64,000 bases of DNA, from contig JARDYH010000002.1 in assembly GCA_029215795.1 (NCBI GenBank), positions 45,182,001 through 45,246,000 on the forward strand. The letters are read 5' to 3'. Numbering within the stretch: the first letter of the stretch is position 1; every line of letters begins with the position of its first letter. The notes beneath the pieces were generated by a model. It did not search any database. It was not told where the DNA came from and was given only the letters and a program-made list of their open reading frames with translations. Below are positions 45,581-57,330 of this stretch, in pieces. A program made the translations under genes and the position numbers. This DNA comes from Anniella stebbinsi (lineage: Eukaryota; Chordata; Lepidosauria; Squamata; Anniellidae).

Positions 45581-46812
45581 TAGGAATGTGCAACGGATCA
45601 GGCCGGATCCATGATCCGGGCCCGATCCAGCCAACATCGGAACAATAATTAATGATTCCGATTTCAAAAAATGGAGGTCCGATTTTTTCCGATCCGATTT
45701 CCCCCCCCCCCCCGATTTTGATCGGGAAAAATCGGAAAATCGGTCCTCCATTTTTTGTGTTTTCGCCATAGGTTTGCATTAGGGGACCATCCTCCCTCCC
45801 CCCACTCGCGCTCCTTACCTGCTGCCACCTGCTGCCCCAATTTACTGGGAAACAGGCTTCACGGCCTGCCTCTCAGTAGAGCACTGGGTGATGATGTCAT
45901 CACCCAGCGCTCTACTGAGAGGCAGGCCACAAAGCCTGTTTCTCAGTAGATTGGACCTGACGGCGGCAGCGGACGGAAGTGGATGGCCCCGGCAGGTAAG
46001 GAGCACAAGTGGGGGGGAGGGGGAGGTCCCCACTTACCTGCTGGGGCCTCCCGCTTCCATCTGCTGCCGCCCACTGGTCAAATCTACTGAGATGTCATCA
46101 GCCGGTGCTCTACTGAGAGGTAGGCCACAAAGACTGTTTCTCAGTAGATTGGACCTGCGGGTGGCAGCGGACGGAAGCGGACGGCCCCTGCAGGTAAGGA
46201 ATGCGAGTGGGGGGAGGGGGAGATCCCCACTTACCTGCTGGGGTCTCCCTCTTCCGTCCGCTGCCGCCCGCTGGTCAAATCTACTGAGAAACAGGCTTCG
46301 CAGCCTGCCTCTCAGTAGAGCACCGAGTGGTGACACCTGGCGCTCTACTGAGAGGCAGGCCATGAAGCCTGTTTCTCAGTACATTGGACCTGTGGGCGGC
46401 AGCAGACGGAAGTGGACGGCTCTGGCAGGTAAGGAGCGTGAGTGGGAGGGGGAGAGGCTGACTGCCGGGGCTGCCCATTTCTGTCCACTGCCACCCGCTG
46501 ATAGAAGGGACCAGTGAGTGACAGTGGATGGAAGCGGGTGGCCCCGGCAGGTAAGGAGCACAAGTGGGGGGGAGGTGGAGGTCCTCACTCACCCATTCCC
46601 ATGTTTTCAGTATAGGCTTGCATTGGGGGAAAGCTTTCTTTTCCCCCATTGTAAGTCTATGGCGAAAACACCTAAAATGGCGTCCAATCCAAAAATCGGA
46701 CATCCGATTTTCGGATCCGATCCAATCTGATCTGGATGACATCCAATCCGATTCGATGCCACAGTGCCAGTCCTGATCCTGATCCATTTTTTGGGGACCG
46801 TGCACATCCCTA
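45581..46812. mobile_element. hAT element with internal tandem palindromes and perfect 8-bp target duplication
   Basis: The tips TAGGAATGTGCA and TGCACATCCCTA are inverse repeats with one mismatch, and the octamer GTGGCCAC flanks both sides (45573-45580 and 46813-46820). Inside are at least three units in which TACTGAGAAACAGGCTTC..GGCCTGCCTCTCAGTAGAGC is followed by its inverse. The best, at about 45842-45952, has arms of over 50 bp. They are separated by inverse GCGGCAGCGGACGGAAG-type segments, giving units of roughly 220-240 bp. ATCCGATTTTCGGATCCGAT-type runs lie near both ends. No transposase is present; frames up to 209 codons arise from the repeats. Confidence 0.85.
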
Positions 46813-46820
46813 GTGGCCAC

Positions 46821-47204
46821 CCCTATCTTTCTATACCTAATTCCTTTTCTTTCTTCTAGCTGCTTCCCATCACAGATCCTTTTCTTTCTTTTCTCCTGTC
46901 CCACAGATTCTCCAAAGCTCCTACTTCATTTACAGTCTCAAATTCATCCCCTTCCATTATTATTTTTAGTTTTATTCATTTAATCAATTTCTTAGTTGCC
47001 TTTCAAGACCATAGTCTCTCCTCCTCTGCGCTCCACAGTTCTTCATTTGGTATATCAAACCTCTCACTGATGCTAGTCTCTCCCCTCTATACCTTCCCCC
47101 AAAATTCTTACATAGGGAAGTATCCTACTATGCCCATGTGCTTGTTGGAGCAACCGATTGCGGAAAAGGGCTTTTGTGCTTCTAAAAATAAACTGGAATG
47201 AGCG
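46821..47204. other. No gene recognised
   Basis: T- and C-rich unassigned stretch. Confidence 0.35.
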
Positions 47205-47466
47205 GAAACACTCATTTCTGAATAAATTCCTGGAGGAGAAAGCTATCAATGGCTACTAGTCCTGATGGCTATGTGCTACGTACTTCCAGTACCTGAAGCA
47301 GTAAGCCTAAATACACCAGTTGCTGGGGAACATGGGTGGGAGGGAACTATTGCACCATATCCTGCTTGTGGGTCCCTGGTCGACAGCTGGTTGGCCACTG
47401 TGTGAACAGAGTGATGGACTAGATGGGCCCTTGGTCTGATCCAGCATGGCTCTTCTTATGTTCTTA
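47205..47466 (+). mobile_element. CR1-type LINE 3' terminus
   Basis: GGCTATCAATGGCTACTAGT, CAGTTGCTGGGGAACATGGG, GATGGACTAGATGGGCCCTT and GGTCTGATCCAGCATGGCTC lead to the tail TTCTTATGTTCTTA. The first block overlaps the end of 10075-10480, so both are parts of one family, this one reaching the true end. Confidence 0.8.
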
Positions 47467-48461
47467 GGACAGGTCGGCAGTGCTGTCCTGATTAGCTCAT
47501 TTGCATTTCCCCTTGTTTCTAGGGTTGTTTTTAGAAGCTTGAAAGCCCCATTTCACAAGCAGTCACTCCCACAAGTACAATGGAACCAGTGGAGGCAGAC
47601 AACCCCATTGAATATTGCCCAGGGGTTTCTCTCCCTGGTATAACTAACTCCCTCCCCATTGATTTTAATGGGGATATTTTTTTTAAAAAGGATCAACCTG
47701 GGAAATGATGAGGAAATGCCACCACTACCTCCTGCCTTGACCTGCAGGAGCTGGCAGGGCTTTGGGAATGGAAGATGATCCTCCACTTCACTCCTCCATG
47801 CCACTTAGAATCATTCTCTTACTTATTCTCTTTGTGTCCTAAGTTTTAGTTCACTGGTGGAGGGTGGGGACAGACATGGGGACCATTTTTCTTGGGTGCC
47901 ATGCTTTTGAGGCAAGGTAGGTGCTGAGCAGACTAGAAATCCAAATACCAATCCATCTTTCTGTTCACTGTCATCATCAGTCATCAGTACCCATCTCACA
48001 TACTGTATCTTATTTTCCTGTCTTCATTATGTCAGCAGCAGAAAATTGATCATGGGCCTGCATGATACCACAGGCTGCTGAGTAAATAATCACACTGCCA
48101 GAAGTACAGATTCATTCCAAGGCATTTCATACAAGGTGGATGGATAATAGCGATTTTAAAGCTTGCTTTTTTTTTTTGGTACCCATTTTTTGCAAATTTA
48201 CTCTAAAGAGCACTCTGGTGTAGAATGCTTTGCACAAACTGCACCCACAGGCTGGTCTTGCAGAGTGAAATTTCATTCTAAAAATAGCCATTGCAGAAAA
48301 CAGGAAAGGGGGAAAATTTGTTTGTGCTGGTGTGCACTAGCATGCTATGAGCATGTGAAAACTGACAGAGCATACATATACTCATTCATCTCGTATTTCA
48401 ATAGATGGGATTCCTTACTTATATATACAGGATGAGGTTATACACAGATTTCCAGATAAGC
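47467..48461. other. No gene recognised
   Basis: Short open frames only, with no motif. Confidence 0.35.
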
Positions 48462-48640
48462 TAGGAAAATGATGATGATGATGATGATTTAGATGCCTCT
48501 CTATAAAAAGACTCAAGGTGTCATACCAGGGGTCAAAACACAAAAGTTAAAACATGTTAAAACAGCTAAAACGATTTAAAATGCCAATATCTGGCAAAAC
48601 AACTAAATTTAGAAGCTCCATCACATGTCATCAAATGCCT
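48462..48640 (-). mobile_element. LINE 3' tail with (GAT)n, minus orientation
   Basis: (GATGAT)n at 48471-48488 precedes TTTAGATGCCTCTCTATAAA and GTCAAAACACAAAAGTTAAA, compatible with the inverse of a CR1/L2-like tail. No coding block is visible. Confidence 0.45.
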
Positions 48641-48664
48641 GGTGCCAATGCCTTAACCTGGGGA

Positions 48665-48792
48665 GGATCTACACTACTGCTTTAAAATGGTTTATAACAG
48701 TTTTGACAACTGTTAGGGCCCATGACACACTCCATATACAGTTTTCAAAACGTTTTCAAAGGGTTTTATCCTGCTTGGTGTAGATTTGGCCC
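48665..48792. repeat. MITE of the TACTGCTTTAAA/GTAGTGTAGAT family, copy 3
   Basis: GATCTACACTACTGCTTTAA at the left, GACACACTCCATATACAG in the centre and TATCCTGCTTGGTGTAGATT at the right, the inverse of copy 1. Confidence 0.7.
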
Positions 48793-50164
48793 AGTGCCAA
48801 AAAAGATGACAATGTACTATATCTTTCCCTCCTCTACAGCTATTAGAGGGGTGGGGGATATCTCCCTTCAATCTAGATTTTTTGCTGCCTCACCTTTTTA
48901 ATCATGGTTGCTCATCAGTGGTTTGTCACCAAATGTCCTATCAGTGAATATGAATATAAAAGAAGACTGGGAATGGGCTGTTTCATGAAACTGTGTGACA
49001 AAATTGACAATAACACTGAACACAGGCCAGCAAGATTTTTCAGTGCTAAAACTGGGAATCTTCACTCTTCCTCCCATCCTACCCACAAAAGCGCAAATAT
49101 TTTAAAAATAGTGTGTTAGGGTGCAGCTGAGTTCAGTGGCTACATTCTCTAATAAATGCACACAAAAACACTTCCAATGAGGAAACAGCTTTCTCACAGT
49201 GAACTTTTAACTATCCAGTCCCATAAGGGTAATTTCAAGCATCCTTTAATGAAATTCTCCACATTGGCGTAGGTTCTAAGTTCCAATGAGCAGAATTTCA
49301 TGGAAAGGGTACTCCGTCTGGCAAAGGGCAATTTTCACCAACTTCCTCTTTCCACTGCAAGCCCCTGTGCCCCCTGCAAACATCTGCTCTAAAGTGTTGG
49401 GTAAAACAGCATGGGAAGGGTACTGGGGGAAGGGGGAATCAGCGAAAATTCCCTCTCCCCTCCACCAGTGGCAGTCTCTGCTGGGGGTAACAGTCCTTTC
49501 CATGAATGGAAGGAGCATTTCCATTTACAAAAGGGCAACTCAGGATCCAAGCCATTATCACATGCTTAGCTAGGGATCTGTACGTTGATTCAAAACCAAC
49601 ACTAATAAAGGTTCTGTATCCCCAGTAGGACATTCCCAGTGCCCACTATACTCTTTCTCTCTCTCTCCCCCTCCCCACACTTTCTCTCTTTCCAGGCTTT
49701 CTGTGTGACAGTACTATTGTTACTTGCTTCACACAGCCAATCAGGTTTGGTAGGAAAGTCCTTTAGCTATAGATGAGTGGTAGACCATGTGCTTTGCTTG
49801 CATAGGCTCCAGTTTCAACCTCCACTTTCTACAGATATAGTCCTGAGAAAGACATTATCTGAAACTCTGGGGAGATACTGCCACTCAACATAGTACAGTG
49901 TCAGATCTGCACTTTGTGTCAAATCATTAAAATCCCATCATGGTGATGCTATATCCCTCTCACGCATTTATACCTTGTAGGACAGACAATGATATTTGTT
50001 GCAGTATTTTGAATAATGTGGAATAAAAAGTAGGAAATAACACTATGACCTTTTCCACACCAGGCATTTCGCCTGGGATGGCCCCCAGCTGGTCCCTGTG
50101 TGCCGATGGTGTGTATTAGGTACTTCTGGCATCACCCTCCCTCTCTCTACACCCCATGGTGTAG
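48793..50164. other. No gene recognised
   Basis: CT-rich run at about 49655-49668. Nothing else is supported. Confidence 0.4.
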
Positions 50165-50252
50165 AAAGGGCCTATGACAGTGGTATATGGAATATGGATT
50201 GTGCTATCAGTGCACTTCAATGCCACTATAAAGCAATAGTGTAGATCTAGCC
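50165..50252. repeat. MITE of the TACTGCTTTAAA/GTAGTGTAGAT family, copy 4 (partial)
   Basis: GTGCACTTCAATGCCACTAT and AAAGCAATAGTGTAGATCTA match the interior of copy 5 and the right end of copy 1. The left arm is missing. Confidence 0.5.
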
Positions 50253-50582
50253 AAAGGATGCAGAACCTCTTTCAACCTGAGGGCTGAATTCCATTTTGGA
50301 GAAACTCTCGTGGGTTGCCTTTCGATGATGGGCAGTGCCAAAAGCAAATGGGGTAGGCCCAAAATACCAAAAATACCCAAGCTCCAAGCTTTTACTGCCA
50401 GTAACAAAGCCTCAGGAGAGGCATTTCAGACTTTTAGAATGTGGAGACAATGCACAAAATCTAGGAAGCCACACCCAATACACTGTGGTTGAGGGAAGGG
50501 GGAGGAGCCAAGGAAAGGGGGCATGGCCCTTCCTATGTAGCTCTCTGTGCAGTTATTTTTGACATCAAGACAAACCCCAAAT

Positions 50583-50616
50583 ATGTTGTTGTTTGGTGTT
50601 GTTGTTGTTGTTGTTT
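50583..50616. repeat. (TTG)n microsatellite
   Basis: Two TTG runs with a short interruption. Confidence 0.85.
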
Positions 50617-51534
50617 TAATCACAGAATGAAGGAAGAAAGATTATGTTGAGAAAGACAGGCTTGAAAGTAATAACAGAAAATCAAAAATTGCATATTGAA
50701 TGTTGGATGGTGCTTTTTGTTAAAGATACAAGGAGACCACTAAAAATGTGGTCACATTTTGTCATGATCTGTGAAGTAGCTGTACTGTAAAATTAAAAAC
50801 AAATTGTGATATATGATGACTTATTTAACTGCAGATCAAATTGAATGGAAACATGTTTACAAAGATCAAATAAACACAAATTCCAGAATGCCAAAAGGGG
50901 ACATTAATGGATAAAATCCTTGCTATGCCAACCTGCAGTCAAATGAATTTGAGAGGAATTGGACTGTCTTTCATTACTCGTTCTTTCTTCAGCCTTTACC
51001 CTTATTGCAACCAGCCAGCAGTATTTCCTTGGTTTATCCTGCCTCGTTAATTAGCAGGTTGTTTGGTTGTTGCTGTTGTTTTAAATCCTACTGTTAACAT
51101 ATTAAGTGTATTGTTCTGAATAATTGAGCCATGTGGTTTATTTCTTCACTCCTATACAGTGAAGAGAGAGTGGCCCAGTACACCAAGAGATTACAGGTTG
51201 CATACTAAAAAGGCACTCAGGAAGGAAATTCACTATTTGGGCTTGAATCAAAACGACATATATACTGGGGGTCCTTACAGATGCCAAGAAAGGTTTTAAG
51301 CTCTACGTGGGCAGCCAGTTTTCTGGATTTGAGAGTGCCATGGAGGAACGTTCTCTGCCCTTCCCCCTCCTCAGACTGAATACATGTCTTCAATCCCTTT
51401 TGCTTGCTCCTGGTGACTTTGTTTGGAAACAAAATGCAGAGGACATTTTTCTTCATTTCATAACTTACATTTTCCTCAATGTCAGTGAAAAGCTTATGTT
51501 TTGTACTACACAATTACATGTATGGGATGGAACA
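50617..51534. other. No gene recognised
   Basis: Frames at 51217-51570 have no recognised motifs. Confidence 0.35.
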
Positions 51535-51665
51535 AGCAGCAGGGTTGACATAAAACATTTTGCTGCCTGAGGCAAAGGACAAGATGGCAGACTCCCTCAA
51601 ATTCCACATACAGAAGCTGGTTGGACTGGCAGTGGAATCTTATATTTCAGTACCTGTGACCAGAC
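51535..51665. repeat. Piece of the dispersed repeat seen at 19970
   Basis: AAAACATTTTGCTGCCTGAG and GACTGGCAGTGGAATCTTAT match the left part of copy 2 (19975-20095). Confidence 0.5.
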
Positions 51666-51689
51666 AACACTATCCAGGTAGGTAGTTAG

Positions 51690-52020
51690 GTGTCCATATG
51701 AGAGAAGGCCTTTCTCAGCAATGCCCAAATACCTGTGAAACAAACTCCCATCGGATGTCTGCCATGCACCATCCTTGCAGGCTTTTAAAAAGGCCTTAAA
51801 AGCTTTTTTATTTTATTGTGGCCTTCTCAAGAGGAACTGTTTTGCTGCTATTACCCTTGTTGTTCTTGATGTTTTTATTGTTAGCTTTCATTGTTTTAAT
51901 TGACATTTTTACTGTGTTTTAAACTGTTTTTATGTATCATTGTAAGCCACCTTGGAAGGGCTTCTGCCCTGAAAGGTGACAAAGAAATGTTTTAAATAAA
52001 TACATAAATAAACAAAATAA
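51690..52020 (+). mobile_element. LINE 3' end (L2-like)
   Basis: GAGAGAAGGCCTTTCTCAGC and CCTTGCAGGCTTTTAAAAAG precede a T-rich UTR with TTGTAAGCCACCTTGGAAGG. The tail is TTTTAAATAAATACATAAAT. Order and tail fit LINE 3' ends; the reading frame is lost. Confidence 0.65.
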
Positions 52021-52606
52021 ATCCACACCTAAAGGCAGAGGGAAGGGTGCAGGGCAGGCTACCTGCAAGACACACACAGCTGAGCTCTCTCTGCCTCCCA
52101 ACAGATCTTGTCACCAGTCTCTCACCGTCTGCCTGGTGCCAGCTCATTGCCTATTAAACAAAGATTTGCAATGTGAGCAGTGACACCAGCATTCATCCTG
52201 TGAGCAGAGTTACACAAAAGTATAAGAGATGGCCTTAGCCGGTTGCCTCGGTTCTCTGCACTCAGCCACAAGGCCTTTCCCAGGGATGCTGTCTACCAAT
52301 GTCTTTTTGTTCTTTTTTGTCTGGTCTACATATTATAATATCACAATGGAAATGTCTCTGGCTGATGATTTGTCCCTGGCACTTCCACGTTACGTAGCAT
52401 GACCAACTATGTCCTGCTTCCTCGTCTGGAGGAAATATGGGGTGTTGGCATGGAGGTGTCCCACTAGATGGCAAAGTGGGACATACTAATGCTACATCCG
52501 ATAGTGGTGATGGCAAAACATCAGCACACTTACAATCCTAAGATATGTGATGAAGGGACTGTATCCAAGAAAACTTATGCCACAATAAAACTCCTAGTCT
52601 TTAAGG
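52021..52606. other. No gene recognised
   Basis: No motif in either strand. Confidence 0.35.
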
Positions 52607-52697
52607 TAGGCTGACCAGATAAAATCCAGGTGAGGGCTCATGTAACTTTAACAGTTGTAGAGAAAAGGGAAGTCCTCCTTTTCATATGATCAGCCTA
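52607..52697. mobile_element. 91-bp internal-deletion copy of the palindromic hAT-like MITE (copy H)
   Basis: The left arm TAGGCTGACCAGATAAAATC runs to GTTGTAGAGAAAAGGGAA, then jumps directly to the right tip GTCCTCCTTTTCATATGATC and AGCCTA. Left and right tips belong to different subtypes (GATAAAATCC and CATATG). Confidence 0.7.
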
Positions 52698-52705
52698 TCT
52701 AACAC

Positions 52706-52936
52706 AGGCCTCATCTACACCAAGCAAGATATTGCACTATGAAAGAGATATGAAAACGGTATATAAAAGGCAGGAGCCACACCAAGCAGGATATAGTGAT
52801 ATGAAAGCGGTTGGGTAAATGGGCCCCAACAATTGTCAGTGCACTTCAATACCGCTATAAAGCAGAAGTGTGGCTCCTGCCTACCGCTTTCATACTGCTT
52901 TCATAGTGCAATATCCTGCTTGGTGTAGATGAGGCT
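52706..52936. repeat. MITE of the TACTGCTTTAAA/GTAGTGTAGAT family, copy 5, nested
   Basis: The outer ends are CTCATCTACACCAAGCAAGA and TGCTTGGTGTAGATGAGGC, exact inverses over most of their length. An inner second copy (CACACCAAGCAGGATATAGT ... GAAGTGTGGCTCCTGCC) sits inside, so one copy inserted into another. Confidence 0.7.
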
Positions 52937-53180
52937 GTAGTGTAGACAGGTTGAAGGTCTCTCTCAACGGGGCTAGAGTGTTGGCCTAAAGTAGAACCTC
53001 ACATGGGCTTGAAACCTTTCAAAGAATGGGGTGACCCAGTAAACGATATAATTTTAAAAACATGCTCTGACCCAGAAGGCAGGACTAAATCTAATGGGTT
53101 TAAGTTACAGGAGGGCAGATTTCATTGAACATTAGGAACCTTTTAAAAATAATAATAATGGAAAGAGCAGTTCAATAATG

Positions 53181-53500
53181 TAGGCTGACCATATGAAAAG
53201 GAGGACAGGGCTCATATAACTTTAACAGTTGTAGAGAAGAGAGAATTTCAGCCAGTGTCATTTGTATGCAATTAGTTCCTGGTGAAATTCCCTCTTCATC
53301 ACAACAGTTAAAGTTGCAGGCACTATACTAGAGTGACCAGATACAAAAGAAGGCAGGACCTCTGCAACTTTAACTGTTGTGATAAAGAGGGAATTTCACC
53401 AGGAACTAATTGCATACAAATGGCACTGGCTGAAATTCCCTTTTCTCTACAACTGTTAAAGTTACATGAGCCCTGTCCTCCTTTTCATATGGTCAGCCTA
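53181..53500. mobile_element. Palindromic non-autonomous hAT-like MITE, copy F
   Basis: Tips TAGGCTGACCATATGAAAAG and its inverse ending CATATGGTCAGCCTA. The flanks AATAATG at 53174-53180 and 53501-53507 match 7 bases. Confidence 0.85.
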
Positions 53501-53524
53501 AATAATGCCATCAATTACCTGATA

Positions 53525-53665
53525 GTGTGTGAGTTCTCCCTAGCTGGAGGTCTTCCTGTGGAAACTAATTACCCACCTGTTGGGTGTTCTCAAGTACTAG
53601 ATTTCCTGCACTGAGTAGAAGTTGGACTGGATGGCCCCTTGCAACTCTGATTCTGTATAATGGTT
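53525..53665 (+). mobile_element. CR1-type LINE 3' tail
   Basis: GTTGGACTGGATGGCCCCTT then GCAACTCTGATTCTGTATAA is the usual CR1 end (ATGGCC...TTCCAACTCTGATTCTATG). Truncated. Confidence 0.65.
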
Positions 53666-55335
53666 TGAGCCATTTTCCCTGAGACTCTGCAACACCTGGA
53701 AAAGAAACAAAATCTGTCAAGCAATCACCTACCATTTTTAACTCTTTCTCAGAAATGTTTACTCATAACCTGAGTTCATGCTTTTCTTCAGTAAGACTGG
53801 GGTGCTTGCAGTTTTATGAAAAAGGAGGTCAATGACCAAATGGAAGCAGGGCAGCCAAGAGCTCTCTTGTGCTTTCACATTTGCTTCTGCGGAATTTTCC
53901 CCATGAACACGTTTTCTGGAGCAGAGGATTAGATTGCTTGGAGACTGACAAAAGGCAGACATTAAACTCTGCAGTAGTCTTTATGAGACCTTTTGAAACC
54001 CAAGAAATAATAACATCAACAATAACAAAAATAAAACCTTTCCCGAAGCTAATCTTCTGTTGGCCATATTATAAAATATGTGACAACAGTGAGTTTGTTT
54101 TGCCTGGAGTTCCTTCAAATTCTGTTTACTATGATAAACCTATCTCACTGGATAATAATGAAATCTTGTATAGGATTCCTTGGGATACACGATTATCTGC
54201 CAGATCATTCAGTAACATTAGTTAACTAAGGGGTATCTGAAGAAAAGGTTTGATGAGCTTAGTTTCTATAGGTTTTCAAGCGGATACCTTTGTACTAGCT
54301 TACTGGTGTCAGGAAAGAATTTTTATTTCCCCTCTTTAGATTTATCTTCATCCCTTTGCTGAGACGTCACTAAAGATATCTATCAGCACAATCCAGCTAA
54401 AATTAAGCATCTCCAGTACCATTTATTTCAGGGTTCCTGTAGGCATCAATATGTGTCATTCATGCTTAAATTTAGTTGGATGATGCTGGATCTTTCAGCA
54501 TCAATTCTCCATCTAAATTATATATAAATAAAAGGTATTGGAGAACTCTTTATATTAACTGTGAGTACCTCAGAGGCGAAGCCATTATAGATTGTTAAGT
54601 GCTTTATAAATTAATACTAATATATGTGATGTATTACTAAGGGTTAACAAATACCCATGACATTGCTGGGGATAATTCCTTCCTGATTAGATCTAATGAT
54701 TAAACCACAAGTCTCGCTTTAAACTATAAGGAAAAAGAAATTATCAAAAAAATACTTTAGTTAAAAATAATATGCACTGAAGGATATTAGTCAGTTATTA
54801 GAGGGGAAAATGGTATGAAATAATATGGTATTCTTTCTTTCTCTTTTTTGCCACTCCCCATTAACACATAATATCCCAAAAATGACCCTCTGAAGTCTAG
54901 CCTAAATTCAACTTAATAAAGGGTGCAAATGTTGGGTGCAAAATGGTAGGACATACATATCTAATTAATTAAATAAATCCATTGCAAACCACTTCCAAAT
55001 AGCTAACAAGATGTGCAGAGAACTTGAACTGAAAGTATCTCCAAGGGTAAGAGTTAAGTTCCAAATGCATCCTTTGACCTGTCTTCTGCAACAACCTATA
55101 AGGATTCCAATTAGTGTCAACTGTCATGGGGATTTTTTCCCCTGTTAGGTGAACCAATAAGAACTGGAGTAATTCTACAAGTTCACTCACTGGAGTTCAC
55201 TTAAAAACCATCAAGTGGTGACAATTTTCATTTACTGCTTGTTTGCACTAGATTCAGGCCATTGCCCTGTAGATGAAATGGCCTACAGCTAATTAGCAGA
55301 CCCACTAGCTGTTTAGTCCTTAGACCAACCTATAT
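53666..55335. other. No gene recognised
   Basis: The 118-codon frame at 53869-54225 lacks any recognised motif. The remainder is AT-rich. Confidence 0.4.
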
Positions 55336-55339
55336 TACA

Positions 55340-56390
55340 TTTGGATTAAATGGGTTGCCAAATGTATGTCACTTAGCATTTCATTATTATAAAACTGCAG
55401 GAGCAGCTCTCCAGTTAAGGCCGGAAACTTTTCAATTTGGGTTTCCTCAAGGGAATTCCTCAAAGTATTCTCTTTCCCTTTTGCACCCTTTCTTTTCTCT
55501 GTATTGTGCCAGGTCTTGGACCAGTCTTCCACATACTGGAGCTGATCTGGCTCTACCACAGGAGAGAGGAACTGTCAAGTGCCTGGCCCATTCCTATATT
55601 CCACAGATCAGACAGGGCTTTTACAGTACCACCAACTAACAAGGCAGAAAACTCTCCAAGCACATTCAGGAAACCATTGAGATCCATAAGGTACCTGGAG
55701 GTAGACTACCTTAATCAGTCCACCACACTACAGAGGTCCACCCTGGCAGCAAGACCAAAACTAACCAGAAAGTGATCTGGCCATGATTCCTCCAGGTTCA
55801 GATCACCTTGACCTGAACAGAATACAAATGCAAGAGTGTGCCCGGCTGCATGCATAGGGCCAGATATTAATTGGGACAGGTTGCCATGGTGGAAATGAAA
55901 TCCTGAGCCAACTGGGCAACCTCAATATGAACATTGAAATCCCCCAGAACAAGAAGCCTGGGATAATCCAATACCAACCCTGAAATTGTCCCAGCTAGTT
56001 CAAGAAGGGCTGGATGGTACTCCAACAGAATCCCTACACTATTCAGACTACCCAACTGCAGCAACATGCATTCAGAATTAGCAGACTGCTGGATGGATCT
56101 GGTTAGTGTGACAGAATGTATATAGACTATTGCCACTCTCCTTCTTGTTCCTGTAGCCCTGGCCTGTTGGACAATGGAGAAACCTGGTGGACAAAACTGG
56201 ATGAGACACACTCCCCCGCCCCTTTCTTCAGCCAAATTTCTGTGATCCATGACAGGTCAGCATCTTCATCCAGAATTAAATCCTGGATGTGTAATGTTTT
56301 CCTGACAATGGACCTAATGTTAAAAAACAGGGCCTTTAGTCTTGAAGGACCACCTGCTACCACACCTTCATTGGGTGGATAACAACCTGA
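55340..56390 (-). pseudogene. LINE ORF2 endonuclease (AP-endonuclease-like) fragment
   Basis: On the minus strand, 56363-56127 starts with LKALFFNIRSIVRKTLHIQD (Asn15 of the conserved FNIRS) and DLSWITEIWL (the family's T-E-T-W block). A different frame, 56250-55867, contains YPRLLVLGDFNVHIE with GDFNVH at residues 103-108. Downstream sequence to 55340 resembles the LAFVFCS..GDL and DHFLVS end of the domain. This nicking nuclease starts target-primed reverse transcription in LINEs of the L2/CR1/Rex type. It has several frame breaks and no following reverse transcriptase. Confidence 0.75.
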
Positions 56391-57142
56391 AAGAAGGGAA
56401 GACGGACAACCAGTGTCCTGGCCAGCATTCCCTGCAATAGTTGGAATCTCCCACCATATTTTCCTCTTCCAGTAACTGCTTCAATAGCCATTTCCCAACC
56501 CCCTTCCATTTTCCCATTCTACAAGATACATCTCAAAAAGCCCACTGGAGCAGCGTTAAAAAACAATTCCTAAAAACACAGAATCTAAAAAGCTCAAGCA
56601 GTGTTAACATTTAATTGAAATCCCTCTCTCCCATACACACACACATACACACACTGTGAGGGTTCCCACCTCCAGGCCTCCCTAGAGGGCTCCAAAATGC
56701 CTCAGTTAGCCTGAGTCTGGGCATTTTTCAGAAGTATTGCAAAATCTTATTTCATTAGCTAAGGTTATGCCACAGTGGGGTAGATTTATGTTACTGCATT
56801 TTATATTTCAATGAGCACTTTATTTTCCTTCTTAGTTCTTTTTTTAAAACAACAACAACCTCTCTTCCCTGCCCCAATTTCTGGGGATAAGGAGATAATT
56901 AACAGTGGAATATACATATACTCAGAAGTAAGTCCCATTGAGTTCAGTGGGATTTACTCCAAGGTAAGTGTATATACAGCAGGACAGGAAACCTCTTTTT
57001 TATGTTGAGGGCTACATCCCCTCAGCGGTGATCTGTCAGAGGTGCATTCTGATGGTAGGTCAGGCTAAAGCCAAAATTAGGTGGTGCTACCCGTTTTTCT
57101 TTCTTTTCCTGCCACCTCCTTTTTCTTTCTCTGCTATCCCCT
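56391..57142. other. No gene recognised
   Basis: Contains a short (CA)n near 56635-56655 and an AGTCCCATTGAGTTCAGTGG fragment at 56931 of a common short repeat. Confidence 0.4.
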
Positions 57143-57180
57143 TCTCTCTCTCTCTCTCTCTCGCTCTCTCTCTCTCTCGC
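57143..57180. repeat. (TC)n microsatellite
   Basis: About 18 TC units with two GC interruptions. Confidence 0.9.
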
Positions 57181-57183
57181 TCT

Positions 57184-57330
57184 GAGCTTATCTACACAAG
57201 CAGGATAAAACACTTTGAAAACATTTTGAAAACTGTATATGGAGTGTGTCCTGGGCCCCAACAGTTCTCAAAACTGTTATAAACCGTTTTAAACCATTTT
57301 ACCATTTTAAAGTAGTAGTGTAGATAGGTT
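57184..57330. repeat. MITE of the TACTGCTTTAAA/GTAGTGTAGAT family, copy 6
   Basis: CTTATCTACACAAGCAGGAT, GTATATGGAGTGTGTCCTGG and TTTAAAGTAGTAGTGTAGAT. The most complete representative of the single-copy form. Confidence 0.75.

Noticed and set aside
45888..46517. 209-codon open frame, plus a 207-codon opposite-strand frame at 46281-46904
   Set aside because: Both lie in the palindromic hAT element; the predicted residues repeat with the DNA units (SLFLSRLDL-type) and the frame is open on both strands because of the inverted repeats.
53869..54225. 118-codon frame considered as a possible host exon
   Set aside because: No family motif, and no splice sites or neighbouring exons that would support it.
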